Of a DNA stretch of 64,000 nt, positions 9,005 through 16,412 are shown piece after piece. Each line of letters opens with the position of its first letter. The stretch's first letter is position 1. Position numbers and translations under genes: made by a program. This DNA comes from Rhodoferax sp. (lineage in GTDB: Bacteria; Pseudomonadota; Gammaproteobacteria; Burkholderiales; Burkholderiaceae_C), in contig NZ_JAQTXM010000019.1 of the NCBI RefSeq assembly GCF_028688795.1, positions 1 to 64,000 on the forward strand. Reading direction: 5' to 3'. The notes under the pieces were generated by a model. It worked only from the letters and a program-made list of their open reading frames with translations, did not search any database and had not been told where the DNA came from.

Positions 9005-9514
9005 TTAGCGCAGCCGACTGAGCAACGCGGGCCAGCGCTGCAACAGCCAGGCATCGAGCGACCAGCGGCCATTGCCAAAGATCGCCACACCCGCCAGCAA
9101 AACGCCCCAGGTAATGTGTTGTTGCAGGGCCGCCGGCGCAATTTCGGCCAGTGACAGCACCGCCACCACGTTCATCACCGACAAACCCAGAGCTCCCAAA
9201 CGCCCACCCAGGCCAAGCACAAGCAGTACCGGCAGCACCAACTCGCCGCCAGTGCCCATCACAGCGGCTACATCGGGGGGAACCAGCGGCACCTTGTATT
9301 CCTCCTGAAACAGCGCCAGCGTGGTGTCCCAGTCGCGCAACTTGGTCAGGCCGGACTTGAAAAAAGCCTCGGCCACATAGGCCCGGGCCAGCAGCGCGGC
9401 TACGGGTTGCAAGCTGTCCAGCCGGGCGTGCAGCCCGCGCCACAACCCCAACACGCGGCGGCCCCACCCTTTGGCAAGCACTGGCGCCGGGGGTGTATTG
9501 GAAACAGTTGGCAT
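9005..9514 (-). CDS. DoxX family membrane protein of the bufferin operon
   Basis: This protein of about 169 residues has four predicted membrane segments. The conserved DoxX features are ARAYVAEAFFKSGLTKL in the first helix and the loop MGTGGELVLPVLL before the third. DoxX proteins often accompany bufA-bufB-bufC clusters, where a redox or membrane role is assumed but not shown here. I prefer the ATG at 9514: an AGAGG lies about 9 bases upstream of it, whereas it is too close to the ATG at 9523. It is 70 bp after bufC, and that gap holds part of the dispersed repeat. Confidence 0.85.
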   Translation of the reverse strand: MPTVSNTPPAPVLAKGWGRRVLGLWRGLHARLDSLQPVAALLARAYVAEAFFKSGLTKLRDWDTTLALFQEEYKVPLVPPDVAAVMGTGGELVLPVLLVLGLGGRLGALGLSVMNVVAVLSLAEIAPAALQQHITWGVLLAGVAIFGNGRWSLDAWLLQRWPALLSRLR

Positions 9515-9544
9515 ACAAATCATCCTCTGAAAATCTTATTCAAT

Positions 9545-9597
9545 GCTATTTAAAATATAGCTTCTAGCGCTTACCAAACAAGGGCTATAGCCCAATT
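9545..9597 (-). repeat. dispersed repeat copy 2 (overlaps the 3' end of bufC)
   Basis: On the minus strand the order is the GGGCTATAGCCC block, spacer, AAGCGCTAGAAGCTAT block, AT-rich tail. The left block encodes the last residues (IGL) and the stop codon of the bufC-like gene, so the repeat has supplied the end of that protein. Confidence 0.75.
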
Positions 9598-10379
9598 TCT
9601 CTATCAAGATCAGTCAGGCGAACCGCCAGCAGCAAACCGGCCTGAACCGCCATCGGCAGCCAGGCGCTGATGTCTAAATCTGGGGCCAGGTCCAACGCGC
9701 CACCCAGGGTTTGCCCGGCCAGCAGGGCGGCCACAAACGTGGCTTCACCCACCTGCGCTTCACGCGCCAGGGGTCGCAAGCCGCTACGCCAAACCAGCGC
9801 CTCCTGAGCGACGCCGTCACGCAGCAATTGGCCCACGTGCGTCAATGCCGGGGTCTGATACAGATGCGCGTTGACCATGCTGACCACCGGCCAGGCACTG
9901 CGCAAGGTTGCGCAGCCGGGGGACAGCACCAGCAGCAGATCTGCAGGGTCGTGCTCGGTCAGTAGGGCAAAGCTGGCCGCATCCGTCAGCCCATCGGCAG
10001 CGCTGGCCGCGCGGTGCAAGGCCCATTCGACTGCTGCCACGTCCGCCAGATACGGCTCCGTCGCCAGCTGGTCACTGGCGCGCACCCATTGCGCCAGCGT
10101 GCCGCCCCACTGCGCCGCGTCACCACGCAGCGGCGGCTGCGCATGCCAGAACGCGCGGGCCAGCGCTTCAAAACTCTCGTCCCCAAGCAACTGTGCCAGC
10201 ACCGGATAGGCCGCACGCAGCGCACTGCAAGCCAGGGCATGGCCATTGGATTGATAGACTTTTTGGCCTCTAGCCCAAGTGGTATCTGCGTAAGCAGCTA
10301 TATTTTTTGACGCAGTATCGTTCGGCCAGTCAAACAACAAGGCCAGCAAGGCCTGTTGCTGTTGCGCCAGCGGGCTCAT
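9585..10379 (-). CDS. BufC/HvfC-like protein (DUF2063), RiPP modification partner
   Basis: This 264-residue protein has the DUF2063 N-terminal pattern (an LLFDWPND helix start, [26 protein letters not shown] region) and a looser C-terminal domain. In MNIO systems this protein binds the precursor peptide and presents it to the MNIO enzyme. The ATG at 10379 overlaps the stop of the upstream DUF692 gene as ATGA, which decides the start against an open extension further upstream. Residues of about 24-40 ([16 protein letters not shown]) are encoded by one copy of the dispersed repeat, and another copy forms the C-terminus and stop. Confidence 0.85.
   Translation of the reverse strand: MSPLAQQQQALLALLFDWPNDTASKNIAAYADTTWARGQKVYQSNGHALACSALRAAYPVLAQLLGDESFEALARAFWHAQPPLRGDAAQWGGTLAQWVRASDQLATEPYLADVAAVEWALHRAASAADGLTDAASFALLTEHDPADLLLVLSPGCATLRSAWPVVSMVNAHLYQTPALTHVGQLLRDGVAQEALVWRSGLRPLAREAQVGEATFVAALLAGQTLGGALDLAPDLDISAWLPMAVQAGLLLAVRLTDLDREIGL
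10259..10310 (+). repeat. dispersed repeat copy 3 (inside bufC, in frame)
   Basis: On the plus strand this reads TTGGCCTCTAGCCCAAG, spacer, GCGTAAGCAGCTATAT, then a T-rich tail, which is the full repeat pattern. It lies in frame inside the DUF2063 coding region on the opposite strand and encodes about 16 residues near the N-terminus. Confidence 0.65.
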
Positions 10380-11365
10380 GCGGCACGCCCATGGGGATGC
10401 GGTGCCTGAGATGGCGCGTTGTTTGGATTGGCGGCGCCATCTGGGAACTGCACCGCTGGCCATTGACGGGCCTGCAGGCTGGCCGTCGCCACCGTGTGGG
10501 CCTGTGCCGCTTCATCCAGCAGCACGTCCAACGCGGGAATGTCGGTGTCCCACTCGATCAGCGTCGGCACCGCACCAAAGCGGCTGATGGCATGGCGGTA
10601 AATCTGCCAGACCTCGGCGCACACGCGGCTGCTATGGTCATCAATCACGATCTCGTCGCGTGCGTCTTCACCGGGCTGCGGCAGCACGTGGCAATGCCCA
10701 GCCAGATGAATCTCTGCCACCTGCTGTGGTGCCACGCGGTCCAGCCAGTCCAGGCAGTGCTGCACCGGGTCGCCCACTGCGCCATGCAAACGGGCGTTGA
10801 GCGCATTGACATATATGTTGTTGACATCCACCAGCAGCGCGCAACCGGTGCGCGCGGCCAGTGTGTTCAAAAATTCAGTCTCAACCAGCAAGGTTTCTTC
10901 AGGCTGGGGTAACCAGCGCACATAGCTTGACACGTTTTCCACCATGAAACGACGCTGCAAGTGCTCTTGCACGTGTTGCACGTTGGCGCACAGGGTGTCC
11001 AGCGCCTCGGTGCTGAAGGGGATCGGTAGCAGATCTGCGGCGTGAATCGTCTGCGCCTCAGCCTGTCCCGACCAGCGACCCCGGGCGAAGCTGGCATGGT
11101 CACTGATACGCACCGGGTCAATCCGCTGCACCAGCTGGGCCAGCTGATTCAGATGCCAGGGGTCAAGCCCCACCGCAGATCCCAGCGACAGGCCCACCCC
11201 GTGCAGGCTGATGTCATAGTGGGCACGGCCACGTTCCAGCACAGCCAGCGCCGCACCGCCCTGGGCGAAGAAGTTCTCTGAATGCACTTCAAGAAAACCC
11301 AACACCGGACGGCGTGCCAGCAATTCGCCGTAATGCGGCTGTCGCCAGCCAATGCCCACGTGCAT
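10376..11365 (-). CDS. BufB/HvfB-like MNIO enzyme (DUF692)
   Basis: This 329-residue protein is a multinuclear non-heme iron-dependent oxidative (MNIO) enzyme with a TIM-barrel fold. Family features visible are [10 protein letters not shown], the HGVGLSLG loop, [28 protein letters not shown] and EIHLAGH, which contain His, Asp, Glu and Asn metal ligands. In characterised systems, MNIO enzymes convert Cys residues of a DUF2282 precursor into oxazolone/thioamide or thiooxazole groups. The gene starts 1 bp after the bufA stop and overlaps bufC by 4 bp, so precursor, enzyme and partner are translated together. Confidence 0.92.
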   Translation of the reverse strand: MHVGIGWRQPHYGELLARRPVLGFLEVHSENFFAQGGAALAVLERGRAHYDISLHGVGLSLGSAVGLDPWHLNQLAQLVQRIDPVRISDHASFARGRWSGQAEAQTIHAADLLPIPFSTEALDTLCANVQHVQEHLQRRFMVENVSSYVRWLPQPEETLLVETEFLNTLAARTGCALLVDVNNIYVNALNARLHGAVGDPVQHCLDWLDRVAPQQVAEIHLAGHCHVLPQPGEDARDEIVIDDHSSRVCAEVWQIYRHAISRFGAVPTLIEWDTDIPALDVLLDEAAQAHTVATASLQARQWPAVQFPDGAANPNNAPSQAPHPHGRAA

Positions 11366-11366
11366 C

Positions 11367-11642
11367 TCAGCTCTTTTTCATCATGGCTTTGGCATCATCC
11401 ATGGAGATGCCTTTCATGTCTTTACATGTGCCTTTGGCGACATACTTCCACTCACCTTTATCCATGTCTACCTTGGACTGGCCGGCGCAGGAATGCACGC
11501 CAGAGATGCTGGCGCAGTCGTTTTGACCAGCTTTGGCAATGCCAAAACATTTTTCTTTTTCGGCCGCTGCAGCGGGGCCCGCCAGCAGCGCGAGTGACAT
11601 GAGGGTCGCGGCGGTGGATGCGATCATGGTGCGTTGGTTCAT
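11367..11642 (-). CDS. BufA-type bufferin precursor (DUF2282), copper-binding RiPP
   Basis: This 91-residue secreted precursor has a signal peptide at about 1-27 (hydrophobic core [12 protein letters not shown]) and four Cys at 32, 43, 52 and 73, in the DUF2282 pattern EKCFG, NDCAS, HSCAG and GTCKD. Bufferins are post-translationally modified on Cys by the MNIO enzyme, exported by Sec, and bind copper in the periplasm; that role is known for the family and inferred here. The ATG at 11642 has an AGGAG 7 bases upstream, which rejects the longer open frame to 11798. The C-terminus is Lys/Met-rich. Confidence 0.92.
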   Translation of the reverse strand: MNQRTMIASTAATLMSLALLAGPAAAAEKEKCFGIAKAGQNDCASISGVHSCAGQSKVDMDKGEWKYVAKGTCKDMKGISMDDAKAMMKKS

Positions 11643-11747
11643 TTGGAAACTCCTGAGTGATAGGTAAAAATAGCGGATAAAAACACGGTCACCACACGTA
11701 CGGCCTGGCCGATGAGCCAAACAGCACGCTGGTGATGGTTTAGTATG

Positions 11748-11775
11748 ACTTTGCAAAGCTTTCTTACAGCTTTGC
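11748..11775. promoter_or_regulatory. candidate regulatory motif and inverted repeat between bufA and the sigma factor gene
   Basis: The plus strand has ACTTTGCAAAGCTTTC at 11748-11763, followed after three bases by CAGC. An almost identical motif, ACTTTACAAAGCTTTC with CAGC at the same spacing, lies upstream of the Spy-like gene at 33410. The motif overlaps a perfect inverted repeat GCAAAGCT-7-AGCTTTGC (11753-11775). It is 66-80 bp upstream of the sigma gene start and just over 100 bp from bufA. A promoter read by the adjacent ECF sigma factor is the simplest idea. It is followed by seven A, but lies between divergent genes, so a terminator seems unlikely. Confidence 0.45.
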
Positions 11776-11828
11776 CAAAAAAATGATGGCCCACACAACT
11801 TCGTTCTGAACCCAACACGCCGCGCCTC

Positions 11829-12413
11829 ATGTCTTCACCGCCAGCCCTGACCTTTGAGCAACAGCTCATCAGTCACCACGACTACCTGCTGCGTTTTGCG
11901 CAGCTGCAACTGCGCAACCGGGCGTGGGCAGAAGACGCGGTGTCTGAAACCGTGCTGGCCGCACTGGCCAAGCCACAAGCGTTCCAGAGTCGCTCGCAAC
12001 TCAAGACCTGGCTGGTTGGCATCCTCAAGCACAAGGTGATTGACATGCTGCGCTTGCATGGACGGGAGATCAGCATGGGTCCGCAAGACGACGATGGCGC
12101 AGACCTGCTGGATTTGATCGGCTTCAAACCAGACGGCCATTTCGCCCACATGCCCGCGGACTGGGGCAACCCCGAACAGGACTTGCGCAGCCAGCAGTTC
12201 CTGAAGATCATGGATACCTGCGTCGAAAAATTGCCCACCACCCAAGGCCGACTGTTCTTGATGCGCGAGTGGTTAGAACTCTCCGTTGACGACATATGTA
12301 AGGAATTGGGCCTGACCGCGACTAATCTTTATGTCCAGCTGCACCGCGCCAGATTGCGTCTGCGCGAATGCCTTGAGCTCAACTGGTTTGCCACACCCCA
12401 AAGACTGCCATGA
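11829..12413 (+). CDS. ECF-family RNA polymerase sigma factor
   Basis: This 194-residue sigma-70-family protein has region 2 at about residues 15-80 ([18 protein letters not shown], then [24 protein letters not shown], the -10 binding helices) and region 4 at about 130-185 ([18 protein letters not shown], then the helix-turn-helix [18 protein letters not shown]). It is divergent from the bufferin operon and overlaps the next gene, a zinc-finger anti-sigma, as ATGA. This arrangement matches sigma/anti-sigma pairs that control copper- and metal-responsive bufferin operons, so I infer it drives bufABC-doxX and perhaps itself. Confidence 0.9.
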   Translation: MSSPPALTFEQQLISHHDYLLRFAQLQLRNRAWAEDAVSETVLAALAKPQAFQSRSQLKTWLVGILKHKVIDMLRLHGREISMGPQDDDGADLLDLIGFKPDGHFAHMPADWGNPEQDLRSQQFLKIMDTCVEKLPTTQGRLFLMREWLELSVDDICKELGLTATNLYVQLHRARLRLRECLELNWFATPQRLP

Positions 12414-12649
12414 TCCCCTTGATGCGCACCTGCAAAGAAGTCACCGCCCTGGTCATCGCGCGCGAAGACCAGACGCTGCCGCTACTTGAACAACTGGCAC
12501 TGCGCCTGCACATGGCCATTTGCGCCGCCTGCCCAAAGTTTGAACGCCAGGTACTCACCATGCGCAACGCGATGCAGCAGTGGCGCAATTACCAGAACGA
12601 AGATGAGGTCTCCGACCAAAAACCCTCGGGGTCAACATCCCGTTCCTAG
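12410..12649 (+). CDS. zinc-finger anti-sigma factor
   Basis: This 79-residue protein carries the anti-sigma zinc-binding pattern His-x3-Cys-x2-Cys (His34, Cys38 and Cys41 in LHMAICAACPKF) in a short helical domain without a membrane segment. It is therefore a soluble ZAS-type anti-sigma, presumably holding the sigma factor encoded just upstream. Overlap by 4 bp with the sigma gene suggests balanced synthesis. Release by metal or redox change at the Cys pair is plausible but inferred. Confidence 0.8.
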   Translation: MIPLMRTCKEVTALVIAREDQTLPLLEQLALRLHMAICAACPKFERQVLTMRNAMQQWRNYQNEDEVSDQKPSGSTSRS

Positions 12650-12852
12650 ACAAATCGATGCCTATTTTGGCGTTTTAAAAATAAATTTTTCAAAAACTAA
12701 AACTTGACGTATCATGCGCCTCGTATTGTTTTTTTGAAACAGTACGTGGTTTGCGGTGAATGTCAGTCTCGCGTCTGCTCTAAGTCTTTAATGGTTTGTT
12801 GATTGCGGTTATGGACTCCATCGCGTTTTGAGTTATTTTGAGGAGTCCTTTC

Positions 12853-13323
12853 ATGGGCAACAAACTTTACGTCGGCAATCTGCCATATTCTTTCCGTGAC
12901 GAAGATCTGCAACAAGCGTTCGCAGCACACGGTACCGTTACCAGCGCCAAAGTCATGATGGAACGTGACACCGGTCGTTCAAAAGGCTTCGGCTTTGTTG
13001 AAATGGGTGATGATGCACAAGCACAAACCGCGATTGAGGCCATGAATGGTCAACAATTCGGTGGCCGTGGCCTCGTGGTGAACGAAGCCCGTCCGATGGA
13101 ACCCCGTCCTCCCCGCTCAGGCGGCGGCGGCTTCGGTGGTGGCGGCGGCGGTGGTGGTTACGGCGGTGGCGCTGGTGGCGGTCGCTCAGGTGGCGGCGGC
13201 TACGGCGGCGGCGCTGGTGGTGGCGGTGGCGGTGGCGGCTACGGTGGTGGCGCTGGTGGTGGCGGTAGCCGCTCTGGCGGCGGCGGCGGTGGTGGTTACG
13301 GCGGTGGCCGTAGCAGCTACTAA
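12853..13323 (+). CDS. RRM-type RNA-binding protein with glycine-rich tail
   Basis: This 156-residue protein has one RNA-recognition motif: RNP2 LYVGNL at residues 5-10 and RNP1 KGFGFVEM at 44-51. From about residue 90 to the end there is a low-complexity tail of Gly with Tyr, Arg and Ser (repeats such as GGGYGGGAGGGRS). Such proteins are often induced by cold in bacteria and act on mRNA structure. The ATG at 12853 has GAGGAG 7 bases upstream, so I reject the TTG start 15 bases earlier. A leader of about 200 bp precedes it and a strong terminator follows. Confidence 0.9.
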   Translation: MGNKLYVGNLPYSFRDEDLQQAFAAHGTVTSAKVMMERDTGRSKGFGFVEMGDDAQAQTAIEAMNGQQFGGRGLVVNEARPMEPRPPRSGGGGFGGGGGGGGYGGGAGGGRSGGGGYGGGAGGGGGGGGYGGGAGGGGSRSGGGGGGGYGGGRSSY

Positions 13324-13365
13324 GCAGCTATCAAATTTGCCAGCTTCACCGCTGGCAAACAAATC

Positions 13366-13389
13366 AGGGTCCTTCGGGACCCTTTTTGT
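13366..13389 (+). terminator. Rho-independent terminator after the RRM protein
   Basis: A perfect stem AGGGTCC-TTCG-GGACCCT (13366-13383) with a stable UUCG tetraloop is followed directly by TTTTTG. An additional hairpin, TTTGCCAGC-6-GCTGGCAAA, lies just upstream at about 13335-13358. Together they should end the RRM transcript before the convergent SDR gene. Confidence 0.9.
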
Positions 13390-13401
13390 TTGGCAGGCGA
13401 A

Positions 13402-14184
13402 TCAACTCAAAGGGTCTGTGGCACGTGGTTTACGCGGCCGTCCGGCAAGCAGCCGGTCAAATAAGGCGTTGGGCAACACACGCAACAACTTGGCGACCAA
13501 CCCCATTTGCCACGGGATCACACGGTAGCTGTCGCCAACCTCAATCGCACGCGTAGCCTGCGCTGCAAACTGCTCCGGTTGCATCAAGAACGGCATGCGG
13601 TAGCTGTTGTTCTGCGTCAGAGGTGTGGCGATGTACCCAGGGCATAACGTGACAACCTTGACACCGCTGGCACGCAACTCGCCGCGCAAACTCTCGCAAT
13701 AGCTGATCACCGCCGACTTGCTGGCACAGTAAGCACCATGTCCTGGCAAGCCGCGGATGCCGGCCACGCTGCCGATACCCACCAACGTCCCCGACCCGCG
13801 TGCCGCCATGGGCGCAATGAAAGGGCCAAAGGTAGCCGCTACGCCCAGCACATTGGTGGCAAAAATATGCGCCATCACATCCAGGTCGGTGCGCACCGAC
13901 GTGTCCACACCCACACTGATGCCTGCATTGGCAATCACCACATCAGGCACGCCTTGGCGCGCCATGCACGCAAGCGCCATGGCCGCCATGCCATCAACAT
14001 TAGCCACATCTGCACTATAAATTTCATAGCTATCTGCGCCTATTTCACTAGCGTTAAGCCATGTTTTGACAACATCACTGCGGCGTGCCACCAAAGCCAG
14101 CCTGGCACCCATGTGAGCGTAATGCAAGGCCATGGCCTGACCGAGCCCACTGGACGCGCCAGTAATCAACACCAGTTGCTTCAT
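13402..14184 (-). CDS. short-chain dehydrogenase/reductase (SDR)
   Basis: This 260-residue classical SDR has the cofactor loop TGASSGLGQA at residues 8-17, NAG in VVIANAGIS, the catalytic Ser in GIGSVAG and YCASK (Tyr-x3-Lys). The C-terminal region is positively charged and ends in RPRKPRATDPLS. The substrate cannot be predicted. I use the ATG at 14184, 10 bp after lptC, rather than an upstream start that would add 29 non-conserved residues inside lptC. Part of the coding region near 14020-14060 matches the dispersed repeat. It is the last gene of the kdsD-kdsC-lptC group. Confidence 0.85.
   Translation of the reverse strand: MKQLVLITGASSGLGQAMALHYAHMGARLALVARRSDVVKTWLNASEIGADSYEIYSADVANVDGMAAMALACMARQGVPDVVIANAGISVGVDTSVRTDLDVMAHIFATNVLGVAATFGPFIAPMAARGSGTLVGIGSVAGIRGLPGHGAYCASKSAVISYCESLRGELRASGVKVVTLCPGYIATPLTQNNSYRMPFLMQPEQFAAQATRAIEVGDSYRVIPWQMGLVAKLLRVLPNALFDRLLAGRPRKPRATDPLS
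14016..14060 (-). repeat. dispersed repeat copy 4, degenerate (inside the SDR gene)
   Basis: The minus strand reads GGCTTAACGCTAG, spacer, AATAGGCGCAGATAGCTATG, then an AT-rich tail, a weaker match to the family. It encodes the segment LNASEIGADSYEIYS, in a region where SDR proteins vary in length. Confidence 0.45.
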
Positions 14185-14194
14185 GGTTGATGAG

Positions 14195-14812
14195 TCATTG
14201 GGGTGCGGTGCCCGGAATAAGCTGGCCACGTACCCGACCGGCCAGTAGCATGACGCGGTCCATGTTGTCAAAGTCCATGTTGTCCGCGGTAAATCGGTCT
14301 TTGCCCCGGGTCAGCTCGACCGGTTTGTGCGACTTGACCCGCTCGGTCTCCATGAACACATGCAGAAATTCACCGGCAAAGGTCAAACTGGGCAACATTT
14401 TTCCGTTTGTACCGGGCACTGCATCACGAACCACCCGTGCATCACCGATCAACTGTACCTCGGAGCCATCACCATTGGTGATGGCTTGACGCGCTGTCGC
14501 CGTCGTCAGGCGGCCCTGAGGATTGAAGGAACGAATGTGAATCTGTTCAATTTCTAGCGTGTCGGTGTCGGGAAAATGCCTCGCCTCGCCGCCACTGACT
14601 TCACTTTTAAGCCGACCGTCTGCATCGAACGTTTTCACGGCGAACTTGCGCATGAAATAGTCGGGCTGATGCTGTGCCGCAGTCGCCGGCGTTGGCGCAC
14701 TGACCATGGGAGAGCTGCGAACCAACCAATACGTGGCCATGGCCAGGGTACCCATCAGCAACACCGGCAAGTAAAGCGTCAGCCGGTCCAACAGCGCCCG
14801 CACGGCATTCAT
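14195..14812 (-). CDS. lptC: LptC, lipopolysaccharide export protein
   Basis: This 205-residue bitopic inner-membrane protein has one N-terminal membrane segment (about residues 12-32, LYLPVLLMGTLAMATYWLV) and a periplasmic beta-jellyroll domain (from YFMRKFAVKTFDADGRLKSE). It would carry lipopolysaccharide from the LptBFG transporter toward LptA. The ATG at 14812 overlaps the kdsC stop as ATGA, which fixes the start; a longer open frame is rejected. Its place after kdsD-kdsC matches the conserved kds-lpt gene order. lptA and lptB, which often follow, are not here; an SDR gene occupies that position. Confidence 0.88.
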   Translation of the reverse strand: MNAVRALLDRLTLYLPVLLMGTLAMATYWLVRSSPMVSAPTPATAAQHQPDYFMRKFAVKTFDADGRLKSEVSGGEARHFPDTDTLEIEQIHIRSFNPQGRLTTATARQAITNGDGSEVQLIGDARVVRDAVPGTNGKMLPSLTFAGEFLHVFMETERVKSHKPVELTRGKDRFTADNMDFDNMDRVMLLAGRVRGQLIPGTAPQ

Positions 14813-15354
14813 GCCAGCGACTCCTGCAACAACGCCGCATAGCGCCCGCTGGCCACCAGCAACAAATCGCACAGTTCACGCACTGCCCCGTCGCCACCGT
14901 GGCGTGTCGTGACATAGTGCGCACGCGCCAGCACGTCGGCCTGCGCATTGGGCGGGGCACAGGCAAACGCACAACGGGTAAGCATCGGCAAATCCGGCCA
15001 ATCGTCACCCATGGCTGCGGCCTGTGACCAGTCCAAGCCGAGGGCATTCAAGGTGATCTCGGCGGCTGGGCGCTTGTCTTCTGTACCGTAATGAGCATGC
15101 TCAATCCCAAGCGCGGAAAGCCGCAGCCGCAGGGGTTTGGAATCGCGTCCAGTGATGACTGCCGGCGTAATGCCGGCACGCTGCAGCAATTTAAGGCCAT
15201 GACCGTCGAGCGTATGAAAGCGCTTGATTGCTTCGCCATGTTCCGAAAAATACAGCCCGCCATCGGTGAGCACACCGTCAACATCAAAAAAAACCACGCG
15301 GATATCTTGTGCCTTGAGCAGCAATTCGGGGTCAAAGTTCAAAGCAGGTGTCAT
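14809..15354 (-). CDS. kdsC: KdsC, 3-deoxy-D-manno-octulosonate 8-phosphate phosphatase
   Basis: This 181-residue HAD-family phosphatase releases phosphate from KDO 8-phosphate in KDO synthesis for lipid A-core. HAD motif I is FFDVDGVLTDG (both catalytic Asp present), motif II the Thr of VITGRDS, and motif IV GDDWPDLPML. The small size without a cap domain is typical of the tetrameric KdsC type. The start at 15354 overlaps the kdsD stop by one base (TGATG); 16 residues of upstream reading frame are rejected. Confidence 0.92.
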   Translation of the reverse strand: MTPALNFDPELLLKAQDIRVVFFDVDGVLTDGGLYFSEHGEAIKRFHTLDGHGLKLLQRAGITPAVITGRDSKPLRLRLSALGIEHAHYGTEDKRPAAEITLNALGLDWSQAAAMGDDWPDLPMLTRCAFACAPPNAQADVLARAHYVTTRHGGDGAVRELCDLLLVASGRYAALLQESLA

Positions 15355-16355
15355 CAGATGACCTTGGCACGCATCAAATCGTTGGTATTGAGCGCGCCGC
15401 ACAAGGCACCGGCATCATCAACCACCAGCACACTGGTGATGCAGCGCTGCTCCATCAGTTCAACGGCATCCACCGCCAGCGCATCGCGGCTGATGGTGCT
15501 GGGTTTGGGGTGCATCACCTCTTGCGCCGTGCAGCTGCGTAAATCAGCGCCTTTTTCAACCAAGCGGCGCAAATCTCCGTCGGTAAAAATTCCACGAACA
15601 GCACCAGTGGCGTCGACAACGGCTGTGGCACCCAGACCTTTCGCACTCATCTCGCGCATGACCTCACTGAAGGTGGCCGTCAGTCCAACACGGGGTACTT
15701 GCTCACCGCTACGCATGACATCACTGACCAGTGTGAGCAGCTTGCGCCCTAGCGAGCCGCCCGGATGGGAGCGCGCAAAGTCTTCGGCCTTGAAGCCGCG
15801 GGCATCCAGCAATGCCACGGCCAGGGCATCACCTAGCGCCAATTGGGCCGTGGTGCTGGCGGTAGGGGCCAAGTTCAACGGGCAGGCTTCTTTTTCGACT
15901 CCGCTATTAAGAAAGAAATCTGCATAACGCGCCAAGCTGGATTCGGGGTTGCCGGTCATGGCTACCAAGGGCGCTCCCAAACGTTTGATCATGGGCAAAA
16001 TCACGGTGAGCTCGTTGGACTCACCGCTGTTGGAAATAGCCAGCACGACGTCCACCGGCTTGATCATGCCAAGGTCGCCATGGCTGGCTTCAGCCGGATG
16101 CACAAACATGGCGGGGGTACCGGTTGAGGACAATGTCGCCACTATTTTGCGGCCAATATGGCCACTTTTACCCATACCCATTACCACCACGCGCCCCTGC
16201 ACGGCTAGCATGAGCGCAACCACCTGGGCAAAATCCGGCCCCACATAACGCTTCAAACCCAACACGGCAGCGGCTTCGATTTCGAGAGTTTCCAAGGCAA
16301 GTGCCAAGGCTCGGTCGACATCAAAAAACGGGGCAGTGGTTAGCGGATTTGTCAT
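15354..16355 (-). CDS. kdsD: KdsD, arabinose-5-phosphate isomerase
   Basis: This 333-residue enzyme interconverts ribulose 5-phosphate and arabinose 5-phosphate, the first step of KDO synthesis. An N-terminal SIS domain (about residues 40-180) contains VVVMGMGKSGHIGRKIVATL and the HPAEASHGDLGM segment with the active-site His. Two CBS domains follow (about 210-330). It heads the kdsD-kdsC-lptC-SDR operon and is divergent from a Kef-type antiporter, with only 57 bp between them that must hold both promoters. Confidence 0.93.
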   Translation of the reverse strand: MTNPLTTAPFFDVDRALALALETLEIEAAAVLGLKRYVGPDFAQVVALMLAVQGRVVVMGMGKSGHIGRKIVATLSSTGTPAMFVHPAEASHGDLGMIKPVDVVLAISNSGESNELTVILPMIKRLGAPLVAMTGNPESSLARYADFFLNSGVEKEACPLNLAPTASTTAQLALGDALAVALLDARGFKAEDFARSHPGGSLGRKLLTLVSDVMRSGEQVPRVGLTATFSEVMREMSAKGLGATAVVDATGAVRGIFTDGDLRRLVEKGADLRSCTAQEVMHPKPSTISRDALAVDAVELMEQRCITSVLVVDDAGALCGALNTNDLMRAKVI

Positions 16356-16412
16356 GCCGGCATTCTACCGACCCACCCACTTCAGGCCTTCTGGGCTTGG
16401 TAGTATCTGGGG

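Noticed and set aside
12704..12729. A sigma-70 promoter (TTGACG ... TATTGT) before the RRM gene
   Set aside because: The spacer is only 14 bp, too short for a normal promoter; not listed as a feature.
13120..13320. Apparent tandem repeat or CRISPR-like array of GGTGGCGGC units
   Set aside because: It is the glycine-rich tail of the RRM protein; the units are codon-level low complexity, without spacers of constant length.
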